Source: JBDHWG01 sp046328505
GTDB taxonomy: Bacteria > Chloroflexota > Anaerolineae > Epilineales > JAHCIE01
Direction of reading: 5' to 3'
Length of the DNA: 64,000 nt
NCBI GenBank assembly: GCA_046328505.1
Contig: JAXLWL010000006.1
Location: 62,001 to 126,000, forward strand
In this document: piece after piece, positions 35,160 through 42,385 of the stretch
Layout of the letters: the number at the start of each line of letters is the position of its first letter
Position numbering within the stretch: the first letter of the stretch is position 1
Position numbers and translations under genes: made by a program
The notes under the pieces: generated by a model
Databases searched by the model: none
Seen by the model: only the letters and a program-made list of their open reading frames with translations
What the model was told of the DNA's origin: nothing

Positions 35160-35858
35160 ATGTTAGACTTTGATCGTTTCGACGTGTTGACGTTTGACTG
35201 TTATGGCACAATGATCGATTGGGAGACCGGCATCTGGGCGGCCCTGCGCCCCGTGCTGACCGCCCACCGCGTGGACATCAACCACCAGGCGGCGCTGCAG
35301 CTGTTCGGCGAGCTAGAGTCAGCGGCCGAGGCCGACCGCTATCACGCGTACAAGGATGTTCTTCGCATGGTGCTGCAAGGGTTCGGCACGCGCCTGGGCT
35401 TTCACCCCACCCAGACCGAGCTGGATGCCTTCGCATGGTCGGTGCGCGACTGGCCTGCCTTCCCGGACTCGCCGGCGGCGCTGAAGACGCTGAAGCGCAA
35501 GTACAAGCTCGCCGTCATCTCCAATGTCGACGATGACCTGTTCTCCTATTCTGCCCACCGACTTGGGGTTCGCTTCGACTGGGTGATTACTGCGCAGCAG
35601 GTGCGCTCGTACAAACCGTCCTTCAACAATTTCATGGTCGCGTTCGAGCGCATCGGCGTCCCGCGAGAGCGGATCCTCCACGTCGCTCAAAGCCTCTATC
35701 ACGACATCGTCCCGGCCCGGGCGCTGGGGCTATCGACGGTCTGGGTCAATCGCCGCCACGGCAAGGCCGGTTCCGGCGCGACGCCGCCGGCCCACGCACA
35801 ACCCGACCTCGAAGTACCGGACCTGGAGACCCTCGCGCTGAAAGCCGTCGGTTCATAA
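35160..35858 (+). CDS. Haloacid dehalogenase type II-like hydrolase
   Basis: A 232-residue HAD hydrolase of the L-2-haloacid dehalogenase group. FDVLTFDCYGTMIDWETGI has the nucleophile Asp in the DxYGT context that separates dehalogenases from phosphatases. LAVISNVDDDLF is motif II, TAQQVRSYKPS motif III (Lys) and HVAQSLYHDIVPARALGL motif IV. Many such enzymes have unknown substrates, so dehalogenation is a family-level inference. The start ATG 35160 gives MLDFDRFDVLTFD, with GAGGGA about ten bases upstream. It precedes the O-methyltransferase gene by 14 bases, in one operon. Confidence 0.87.
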   Translation: MLDFDRFDVLTFDCYGTMIDWETGIWAALRPVLTAHRVDINHQAALQLFGELESAAEADRYHAYKDVLRMVLQGFGTRLGFHPTQTELDAFAWSVRDWPAFPDSPAALKTLKRKYKLAVISNVDDDLFSYSAHRLGVRFDWVITAQQVRSYKPSFNNFMVAFERIGVPRERILHVAQSLYHDIVPARALGLSTVWVNRRHGKAGSGATPPAHAQPDLEVPDLETLALKAVGS

Positions 35859-35872
35859 GATCAGGAGACACA

Positions 35873-36526
35873 ATGACGCTTTACAATGACCAGGCCGCCG
35901 CGTACATCACCGAGCTGTTCGCGGCGGAGGATGACGCCTTGGACCGCATCTTGACGACGGCCAGCGAGCGCGGCCTGCCGGATATCGGCATCCAGCCGCA
36001 GGAGGGTCAATTCCTCCAGTTGCTCGTCCGGGCATGCGGCGCGACGAAGGCGCTAGAGTTCGGCACCCTCGGCGGCTACAGCGGGACGTGGATCGCCCGC
36101 GGCCTCGCGCCGGGCGGCCGACTCATCACAGTCGAGAAGGAGCCGAAACACGCCGACGTCGCGCGCCAGAACTTCGCGACGACCGGTGTGGCCGACCGCG
36201 TCGAGGTGCGCGTAGGCGATGCGCAGCACATGCTGCCCGCGCTGGAGGCCGACGCTCCGTTCGATTTCGTCTTCATCGACGCGGAGAAGGAAGGCTACCC
36301 CCGCTACTACGAGTGGGCCGTGCAGCACGTCCGCCTCAACGGCGTCATCGCCGCCCACAATGCCTTCGGCGGCGGAGCCGTGTTCAACCCGCACGATGAA
36401 GGCTACCGGCGTGGGAGCGCCACGACCATTCGGGAACTTACCCGGCGCGTGGCGGAGGACGAACGCGTCATTGCCACCATATATCCCGCGGGCGACGGCA
36501 CTCTCGTCGCCGTTCGCGTGAAATAG
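35873..36526 (+). CDS. O-methyltransferase, caffeoyl-CoA/catechol type
   Basis: A 217-residue SAM-dependent O-methyltransferase of the metal-dependent COMT family. ALEFGTLGGYSGTWIARGL is the SAM-binding motif I, LITVEKEPKHADVARQNF the acidic strand 2, and FDFVFIDAEKEGYPRYYEWA holds the metal-binding Asp of the family. HNAFGGGAV matches the second metal-site strand (DN replaced by HN). AGGAG is present before the ATG. The methyl acceptor is unknown. Confidence 0.88.
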   Translation: MTLYNDQAAAYITELFAAEDDALDRILTTASERGLPDIGIQPQEGQFLQLLVRACGATKALEFGTLGGYSGTWIARGLAPGGRLITVEKEPKHADVARQNFATTGVADRVEVRVGDAQHMLPALEADAPFDFVFIDAEKEGYPRYYEWAVQHVRLNGVIAAHNAFGGGAVFNPHDEGYRRGSATTIRELTRRVAEDERVIATIYPAGDGTLVAVRVK

Positions 36527-36539
36527 CGAGAAGAAAAAG

Positions 36540-36566
36540 CCCCCGGTTCTCGATGAGAACCGGGGG
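36540..36566. terminator. Bidirectional intrinsic terminator
   Basis: CCCCCGGTTCTC (36540-36551) pairs perfectly with GAGAACCGGGGG (36555-36566) around a three-base loop. On the minus strand the stem is followed by CTTTTTCTTC, making a classic intrinsic terminator for the Thr-Pro stalk protein; it also ends the O-methyltransferase operon from the other side. Confidence 0.9.
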
Positions 36567-36589
36567 CGTGCGTTTGGGGGAGAGGGAAG

Positions 36590-38065
36590 CTACTGCTGCG
36601 TCGCCCAGACGAGATAGCGGCCCTGGCCGCCCTCGATGAGTGGAACGGATAGCAGGATGTCATCCCGCGGCACGGCCGTCCACGCGTCGGAAGCGCGCGC
36701 CCCCCACATGAACGTCGTGCGGTACACGCGGTACGGGCGCAGCGAGCCGTTGTAGGCCACGGTGACGGTGTCACCCTCTTGCAAGCGGCGCACGTCCTCA
36801 TACCGCGCGGTGTGGATGGGGATGTAAAGCCCGCCGAGTGGACTGATGGCCGCGCGCCCCGGCGCATCGATGTCAGCGTCAATCGGGCTAGACGCCGACA
36901 CGAGAGGCGTCAGCGCTCCGCCGATTTCAACCCACCCGATGGCCGTCGCCGGCCTGAGCGAAGGCGGGGGTAGAACCGCCGAGCGATACTGAGGCAGCCG
37001 GGACAGGTTGGCCCCGGTCGGCGGCAGATGCGGCTTCGGCGTTGACGTAACGGTCGGCGTCGGCGTCGGCGTGCGTGTCGGTGTCGGCGTTCGCGTCGGT
37101 GTCGGTGTCGGTGTCGGTGTGCGCGTCGGCGTTGACGTAACGGTCGGCGTCGGCGTCGGTGTGCGCGTCGGCGTCGGCGTGTTCGTCGGTGTTGGCGTTG
37201 GCGCCAGGGTGCCGGTCGGTGTGTTCGTCGGCGTGCTCGTCGGTGTTGGCGTCGGCGTATTTGTCGGCGTCGGCGTCGGCGTGTTTGTCGGCGCGTTCGT
37301 CGGTGTTGGCGTGTTCGAAGGTGCGTTTGTCGGCGTGCTCGTCGCGGTGTTCGTCGGCGTTGGGGACGGCGAGCTGGTGTTGGTCGGCGGCGGCGTGTTG
37401 GTGGGCGAGCTGCCGGGCGGCGGCGGCAAGGTTGGCGGCGCCTCAGTCGGCGTGTTGCTAGGCGGCGGTGTGTTCGTCGGCGTATCCGTCGGCGGAATGG
37501 CCTGCGGCCGCGCCGGAAGATAGTAGAACACCGTGCAGCACCAGCTGAACTTCTCCGCGTCTACGACCAACGGGTTAGGGTACGTCCCGCGCCAGCCCGC
37601 CGGGTAGGTAAAGAGGACGGCATAGGTCTCCGGCGCTTCCAGGCCGAGGAACTCCCAGCCGCCGGTGATTCCGGTCGTCTGGGAGCTTATCAGCTTGCTG
37701 GGATCGACCGTGTCCCCCTGGTAGATCTGGACGAACACGTCAGCCAGCCCCGGCTCGCCGGGGTCTTGCAGGTTGTTCGGGTTGAGATCCTCCCAGATCA
37801 CGCCGGCAATGCGGCCGTTCGTGCCAATACAGCCCTGGGGGCCTATGCCTGGACACGGCTGAACCAGGATGGCGGGCGTGCCCTGCGGGTCCACGAACGC
37901 GTGGAGCGAAGGGCCGGCGCCGGTTGGCGCGGGAGTCCCAGAGCCGTCCGGCGTGCCGCCCTGGGCGAACGGCGCGGCGACGGAGGTCGGCAGGATCGAG
38001 AGTACAGACAGAAGACTGATAAGGCTGGCGGCGATGGCCAGGGCAAGGTAGGTGGAACGTCTCAT
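36590..38065 (-). CDS. Exported stalk protein: SdrD-B-like domain, long Thr-Pro repeat, C-terminal sortase-like domain
   Basis: A 491-residue secreted protein. The signal peptide is MRRSTYLALAIAASLISLLS, processed near SVAAPFA. RIAGVIWEDLNPNNLQDPGE starts an SdrD B-like/CNA-B domain (about 85-185). Residues about 190-355 are Thr-Pro-x repeats of the PTPTPTNTPTP type that would form an extended wall-spanning rod. The last 115 residues (IGWVEIGGALTPLVSASSPI onward, with IPIHTARYEDVRRLQEGD and GRYLVWA) align by eye with the class E sortase beta barrel. They keep a His and the Arg but have ILLSVP where TLxTC should be, so the nucleophile Cys is missing. An export or cell-wall architectural role is likely. 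Confidence 0.75.
   Translation of the reverse strand: MRRSTYLALAIAASLISLLSVLSILPTSVAAPFAQGGTPDGSGTPAPTGAGPSLHAFVDPQGTPAILVQPCPGIGPQGCIGTNGRIAGVIWEDLNPNNLQDPGEPGLADVFVQIYQGDTVDPSKLISSQTTGITGGWEFLGLEAPETYAVLFTYPAGWRGTYPNPLVVDAEKFSWCCTVFYYLPARPQAIPPTDTPTNTPPPSNTPTEAPPTLPPPPGSSPTNTPPPTNTSSPSPTPTNTATSTPTNAPSNTPTPTNAPTNTPTPTPTNTPTPTPTSTPTNTPTGTLAPTPTPTNTPTPTRTPTPTPTVTSTPTRTPTPTPTPTRTPTPTRTPTPTPTVTSTPKPHLPPTGANLSRLPQYRSAVLPPPSLRPATAIGWVEIGGALTPLVSASSPIDADIDAPGRAAISPLGGLYIPIHTARYEDVRRLQEGDTVTVAYNGSLRPYRVYRTTFMWGARASDAWTAVPRDDILLSVPLIEGGQGRYLVWATQQ
37036..37480. repeat. Thr-Pro stalk coding repeat
   Basis: About 440 bases of short units, read on the plus strand as GTCGGCGT, GTCGGTGT and variants with a 6-base basis and larger 42- to 48-base duplications (for example GTTGACGTAACGGTCGGCGT occurs at about 37042 and 37131). 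The tract is in frame and encodes Thr-Pro repeats; length variation by slippage is expected. Confidence 0.85.
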
Positions 38066-38318
38066 TAGCGCTATCCCCCCTCTGAGAAGCTCCTACTGCA
38101 ATATGTTCGGCTTGCCCTATGATACCACGTTCACGCCGCGTTCACAAGTACTACGCTGCGTCTAGGCTGGCAAAACTTAGAAATATCAAGGTAGATTCAC
38201 AATACATATATAAACTGTCACCGCTTCGACAGACAGTCTGGCGGCGCGTTACACATGAGTTGCGGATTTTGTAGTGACGACTGATGAGCCATTACTGATT
38301 AGTGCCGTATTCCGCTCG

Positions 38319-38525
38319 CGGTGGAGTACCAACTCCACCGCCCATCGCAGGCGCTGGAGATGGCTCTCCAGCGCGAGCCTTATTGCGGCAACAATTGGTT
38401 AATCTACATTAGTCGTTCTGCGGTCCAGGAAGCGACTGGAAGTCGCTACTACATTTCGGTCGCCGTACGTGGAACACACTCCGAGCGAAATAGAGCGTCC
38501 CCCACCCGTAACTTCAGGTGGGGGA
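38319..38525. repeat. Cluster of four perfect hairpins in the 38066-38552 gap
   Basis: Four perfect stems follow one another: CGGTGGAGT/ACTCCACCG (38319-38340), GCGCTGGAG/CTCCAGCGC (38351-38374), AGCGACT/AGTCGCT (38431-38447) and TCCCCCACC/GGTGGGGGA (38498-38525). The last lies 28 bases after the stop of the solute-binding protein gene on the minus strand and can serve as its terminator. The rest of this 487-bp gap (38066-38300) is AT-richer and holds no gene that I can see. Confidence 0.7.
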
Positions 38526-38552
38526 CAGAGGGTGACGCGAGTGTTCGGCGGC

Positions 38553-40094
38553 TTAGTGGGAGCCGGCCGTCTTGTTGTACGTCTCGATCTCCTTGGTCAC
38601 CGAGGCCGCAGCCGCGTCCAGCATATCCTTCGCCGGCTTCTTGCCCAGGATCACATCCTCCCAGCCCGTCTCGATAGTCTGACGAGCGGTCGGGAAGACG
38701 CCCAGGAGCGCGCCTGAGGTCACATTGGACTGCGGCGTCTTCTGGAGCTGCTGGATGGCCGTCTCGAACTGCGGGTACTTGGCGCGCCAGTCTTTGTCGA
38801 TCTGCTGGTCGTAAGCCGACTTGCGGATCGGGAAGTAGCCGCTGGCGGTGTGCCAGAAGGCCTGGCGCTCCGGCGCGGCGACATACTTGATGAACTCCCA
38901 CGCGCCCTGCTGCTCTTCCGTCGGTCTGTCCTTGAGGATCCACAGCGAGGCGCCACCGGGGATTATGCCTGCCTTGGCGAAGTCGTCCGCGTTCTGGCGC
39001 GGCAGGTAGGCCGTGCCAACCTTGAACGCGTTCTTGCCCTCGGTATTGTTCACCACACTGCGCAGGCGAGCCGTCGATTCGATGTACATCGCGGCCTTGC
39101 CTTGCTCAAAAAGGGCCTGGCCGTTGTCGCTGCCGCCGGCCGCGTTGCGGCCCGCGTTGCAGAACGCGCCGCTGCCGACGTTGTCCTTCGCCCAGTTCAG
39201 GAGCGCCTCGGAATACGGCGTGTTGTAGACGACCTTGGTCGCGGGCTGAGCGCGGCCGTTCTCGTTGTCGGCGTAGTAATTGCCGGCCGTCGCCTGCCAC
39301 TGCTCGAAGAACCAGCCGTAGATAACGAAGGCCAGACCGCACTGGAAGTTGTCCACGCCCTTGAACTTCTTGGCCGCGTCGGCCACTTCCGCCCATGTCT
39401 TGGGCGGGTTCTCAGGATCGAGGCCGACCTTCTTGAATGCATCCTTGTTGTAGTACAGGATGGGGCTCGAAGCGTTGAACGGCATCGAGTTGAGGGAGCC
39501 GTTGAGGCGGTAGTAGTTCAGCAGCGCCGGCTCCAGGTCCGTTGTATCGTACTTCTCGGCATCGATGAACTTCTGCACCGGCGTCGTCACGCCCAGGTCC
39601 GTCATCAGGCGCGTGCCGATGTCGTAGACCTGCATCAGGGTCGGCACATCGCCCGTCGGCAGGCCGGCGCGCAGCTTCGCCAGGGAGTTGTCATAGTTGC
39701 CCTGGAACGTGGCTTCGACAACGTACTTGTCCTGGGAAGCATTGAAGTCGTCCACCATCTTCTGGACGGCCTCGCCGTTCGTGCCGCCCATGGCGTGCCA
39801 GAAGGTGACCTTGGTCTGCCCCGGCTTCACATCGACCTTCTTGGTCACACCCGTCGGCAGGGCGGCCGGGGCCGCCGCCTTCGGCGCTTCCGTCGGCGCG
39901 GCGGGCTGAGCCTTCGGCTGGGCCTGGGCCGCCGGCGCCTGGGTCGCCTGCGCAGCCGGCTGCGCGGGTTGCTGCGCCGGCTGTTGGGCCGGCTGCTGTG
40001 CGGCTGGCGCGGTCGCGCCGCCGCCGCACGCCGCGGCGAGCAGAGCGACGACCACCAGCGCGAGCACCAGGAACGTCAGTTTTCTACTTTGCAT
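38553..40094 (-). CDS. Sugar/glycerol-phosphate ABC transporter solute-binding lipoprotein (UgpB-like)
   Basis: A 513-residue extracytoplasmic binding protein. The signal ends in lipobox LLAAAC (Cys23). An Ala-Gln-Pro-rich linker (about 25-90) follows, then the mature family-1 binding domain opening KVTFWHAMGGTNGEAVQKMV, which is characteristic of UgpB-like proteins for glycerol 3-phosphate diesters or oligosaccharides. SILYYN and KGVDNFQCGLAF are typical. It is third in order after two permease genes on the same strand, separated by a 210-base gap with its own promoter and operator. The ligand is not determinable from sequence. Confidence 0.92.
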   Translation of the reverse strand: MQSRKLTFLVLALVVVALLAAACGGGATAPAAQQPAQQPAQQPAQPAAQATQAPAAQAQPKAQPAAPTEAPKAAAPAALPTGVTKKVDVKPGQTKVTFWHAMGGTNGEAVQKMVDDFNASQDKYVVEATFQGNYDNSLAKLRAGLPTGDVPTLMQVYDIGTRLMTDLGVTTPVQKFIDAEKYDTTDLEPALLNYYRLNGSLNSMPFNASSPILYYNKDAFKKVGLDPENPPKTWAEVADAAKKFKGVDNFQCGLAFVIYGWFFEQWQATAGNYYADNENGRAQPATKVVYNTPYSEALLNWAKDNVGSGAFCNAGRNAAGGSDNGQALFEQGKAAMYIESTARLRSVVNNTEGKNAFKVGTAYLPRQNADDFAKAGIIPGGASLWILKDRPTEEQQGAWEFIKYVAAPERQAFWHTASGYFPIRKSAYDQQIDKDWRAKYPQFETAIQQLQKTPQSNVTSGALLGVFPTARQTIETGWEDVILGKKPAKDMLDAAAASVTKEIETYNKTAGSH

Positions 40095-40192
40095 GGCTCG
40101 TTCTCCTCCTTGTGAGAGCGATCAATGGAACACGACTGACTCGATTCATCTTAGAAATCTATCAGCGCAGCGTTAAACGTCTATTGTTGCTG

Positions 40193-40229
40193 CGTTAACA
40201 GCGGTTAACGTTTTGCGCCGCAGATTATA
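40193..40229 (-). promoter_or_regulatory. Promoter and palindromic operator of the UgpB-like gene
   Basis: TATAAT on the minus strand (40224-40229) predicts a start near 40217. Immediately downstream lies CGTTAAC-N4-GTTAACG (40193-40210), a perfect palindrome at about +7 to +24. A related CGTTAAACG occurs at 40171-40179. The position and symmetry fit a repressor such as a LacI-family protein. The -35 is weak (TACAGA at 17 bases). Confidence 0.6.
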
Positions 40230-40304
40230 CCGCTTTTTGTACCGCTTCTGTACCTCTTCCGGCGACAAAACCGTGCTAAACTGCTCTTAAGGCACTGACC
40301 AGCA

Positions 40305-41129
40305 TCACCCCTTGAGCGCGCCAGCGGTCAGGCCGCGAATGAGCTGTTTCTGACCCAGGATCAGGAGGGCGAAGGTTGGGATGAGGGCCAGCACCGCCCC
40401 CGCCATGACAATGTTCCACTGCGTCGCCTCCTCCTGTTGCAGCATCGAGATACCGATCTGCACGGTGCGCATGTTGACATCGTTGGTCACCAGGAGCGGC
40501 CAGAAGAACTGGTTCCAGGCGCTGACAAAGGCGTAAATCGCCAGCGTGCCGAGGGCGGGCCGCGACAGGGGCAGCACGATGGTCAGCAAGTAGCGCAGGT
40601 GGCTCGCTCCGTCTATGATCGCGGCATCGTACAGGTCGCGCGGCAGCGTCATGAAGCTCTGGCGCAGCAGGAACGTGCCGAACGCCGTCGCCAGGAATGG
40701 CGATGTGAGGCCCTGAAAGGTGTCGGTCCAGTGCAGCGCGCGGATGGTCTGGTAGTTGGGAATAATCGTCACTTCCCATGGGATCATGAGCGTCGCCAGG
40801 AAGAGGAAGAAAAGCACGTTGCGGCCGCGAAACTCGATGAAGGCGAAAGCGTAGGCCGCCAGGCTCGCCGTGACGAGCTGGCCCAGCGTGACCACGGTGG
40901 ACTGAATCACGCTGTTCGTGAGAAACCTGGCCACCGGGACCTGGCGAATAACGTCGGCATAGTTCTGCGGCTGGAAGTTCAGCGGAATGATATTCAGCGG
41001 TGGGTTGAACACGTCGGAGCTTGGCACGAGGCTGCTGCTCAACGCGACCCACAGCGGCAGCAAGACGCCCATCGCTGCCAGGAAAAGCATCGCATAGATC
41101 ATGGCCTGAGTCGTGGGAGAGCTTCTCAT
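40305..41129 (-). CDS. Carbohydrate ABC transporter permease (UgpE/MalG type)
   Basis: A 274-residue inner-membrane permease with six hydrophobic segments. The EAA loop contacting the ATPase is visible as DLYDAAIIDGASHLRYLLTI followed by LPLSRPAL. SLAAYAFAFIEFRG and GLTSPFLATAFGTFLLRQSF are typical of the MalG/UgpE half. It overlaps the upstream permease by four bases (ATGA), so the two are translationally coupled. No ATP-binding subunit is encoded nearby; a shared MsmX/UgpC-type ATPase elsewhere is expected. Confidence 0.93.
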   Translation of the reverse strand: MRSSPTTQAMIYAMLFLAAMGVLLPLWVALSSSLVPSSDVFNPPLNIIPLNFQPQNYADVIRQVPVARFLTNSVIQSTVVTLGQLVTASLAAYAFAFIEFRGRNVLFFLFLATLMIPWEVTIIPNYQTIRALHWTDTFQGLTSPFLATAFGTFLLRQSFMTLPRDLYDAAIIDGASHLRYLLTIVLPLSRPALGTLAIYAFVSAWNQFFWPLLVTNDVNMRTVQIGISMLQQEEATQWNIVMAGAVLALIPTFALLILGQKQLIRGLTAGALKG

Positions 41130-42073
41130 CCGTAATGCACCCTTCGTTCGAGAACCCGGAACTGCAGGATCGTCAGGATTAGCATGATCACGAACAGCAC
41201 CATGGCCTGCGCCGAAGCGATCCCGAACTGGAAGCGCTGGAACGCGTCGAGGTAGAGCGAGAACACGATCGTATTGGTGCTGTTGCTCGGCCCGCCCTTG
41301 GTCATGATGTAGATTTGCGTGAACGCCTGGAACACGGCGATGGTGGTCACGACGGCGACAAAGAAGAGCGTTGGAGACAGCAGCGGGAAGGTAATGTGGC
41401 GAAACATCGGCCAGCCACTGGCCCCGTCGAGAGCGGCGCTTTCATAAAGCTCATCCGGGATGCCCTGCATGCCGGCGAGAAGGACGATGAAGGTGAACCC
41501 GAGGCTCATCCACACCGTCGCAATCGCTACGGCGATGGGCGCCCAGAAGGGGTCCAGCAGCCAGGGCACAGCGGGCAGTTTGACCAGCTGCAGCAGCCAG
41601 TTGATTGTTCCCGACTGAGAACTATAAAGCATCAGGAAGATGTTGGAAGCGATAGCCGTCGAGACGGCTATGGTGGACGCGAACAACAGGCGGAAGACCC
41701 CAATCCCGCGCACGCGCTGGTTCGCCAGCACAGCCAGGGCAAGGGCAAGCGCGATCACCGAGGGAACGATGATCAAGGCAAGCTTGAAGCTCACCCAGAT
41801 GCTCTCCTGGAAATCCGGATCCGTCAGCAGGTCGCGGTAGATGTCCAGCCCAACGAAAACGCTCGGGCGCCCGAGCGGGTCCGTGAGATAGGTGCTCAGG
41901 TAGACGGACTTGGCCAGCGGATAGAAGACGAAGATGGTGAAGATGATGAGGGATGGCAGGAGGAAGGCGAGGGCGAGCAGAAAGTTGCGCGTTTCACGTG
42001 CGCGGCGGCGCGCGGCGCGCGCCCGGGCGTCGGTGGCCGACATGGCGCGAGGCACGGGCTGCGTGACTTGCAT
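41126..42073 (-). CDS. Carbohydrate ABC transporter permease (UgpA/MalF type)
   Basis: A 315-residue inner-membrane permease with six membrane segments, the first after a basic N-terminus (RARAARRRARETRNFLLAL). The EAA motif reads ELYESAALDGASGWPMFRHI followed by TFPLLSPTLFF, and the PLAKSVYLSTYL and FVGLDIYRDLLTDP segments are typical of UgpA-like proteins. It is the first gene of the importer operon, read from a good promoter at 42141-42169 and coupled to the second permease. Confidence 0.93.
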   Translation of the reverse strand: MQVTQPVPRAMSATDARARAARRRARETRNFLLALAFLLPSLIIFTIFVFYPLAKSVYLSTYLTDPLGRPSVFVGLDIYRDLLTDPDFQESIWVSFKLALIIVPSVIALALALAVLANQRVRGIGVFRLLFASTIAVSTAIASNIFLMLYSSQSGTINWLLQLVKLPAVPWLLDPFWAPIAVAIATVWMSLGFTFIVLLAGMQGIPDELYESAALDGASGWPMFRHITFPLLSPTLFFVAVVTTIAVFQAFTQIYIMTKGGPSNSTNTIVFSLYLDAFQRFQFGIASAQAMVLFVIMLILTILQFRVLERRVHYG

Positions 42074-42140
42074 AAACTCTCCTGATCACTGTTGTCGGCC
42101 GGGCATATTGGCAGCGCCAACGTGGAGCCACCTGCTGCGG

Positions 42141-42169
42141 ATTCTAACTGTGGGCCATGCCGATGTCAA
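42141..42169 (-). promoter_or_regulatory. Promoter of the ugpA-like operon
   Basis: On the minus strand TTGACA (42164-42169) and TAGAAT (42141-42146) are spaced by exactly 17 bases, 68 bases before the permease start. The rest of the 312-bp divergent region up to 42386 shows no further gene; the promoter for the regulator gene lies there but is not clear. Confidence 0.75.
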
Positions 42170-42385
42170 ATACCCAAGAGTACGCTAAGACTTAGATTTA
42201 CACAGTTTTGCGATGCATATATGTCCTTTGTAACGCATTTGTGGTATCATTGGCGTCTGTCGAGCAGCACGCATTGCGCCGGGAGGCACCTAGGGAAGGT
42301 GTCTGCTCGACTATGAACCTCGGCGTGATCTCGTACTGCTGGCCGCGCCAAAGTCTGCTTCGAAGAGTGCACCCCGGGGGAGCGA

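Noticed and set aside
37036..37480. Dense short repeats as possible CRISPR or origin iterons
   Set aside because: They are in frame and encode Thr-Pro stalk residues following a signal peptide and SdrD-B-like domain.
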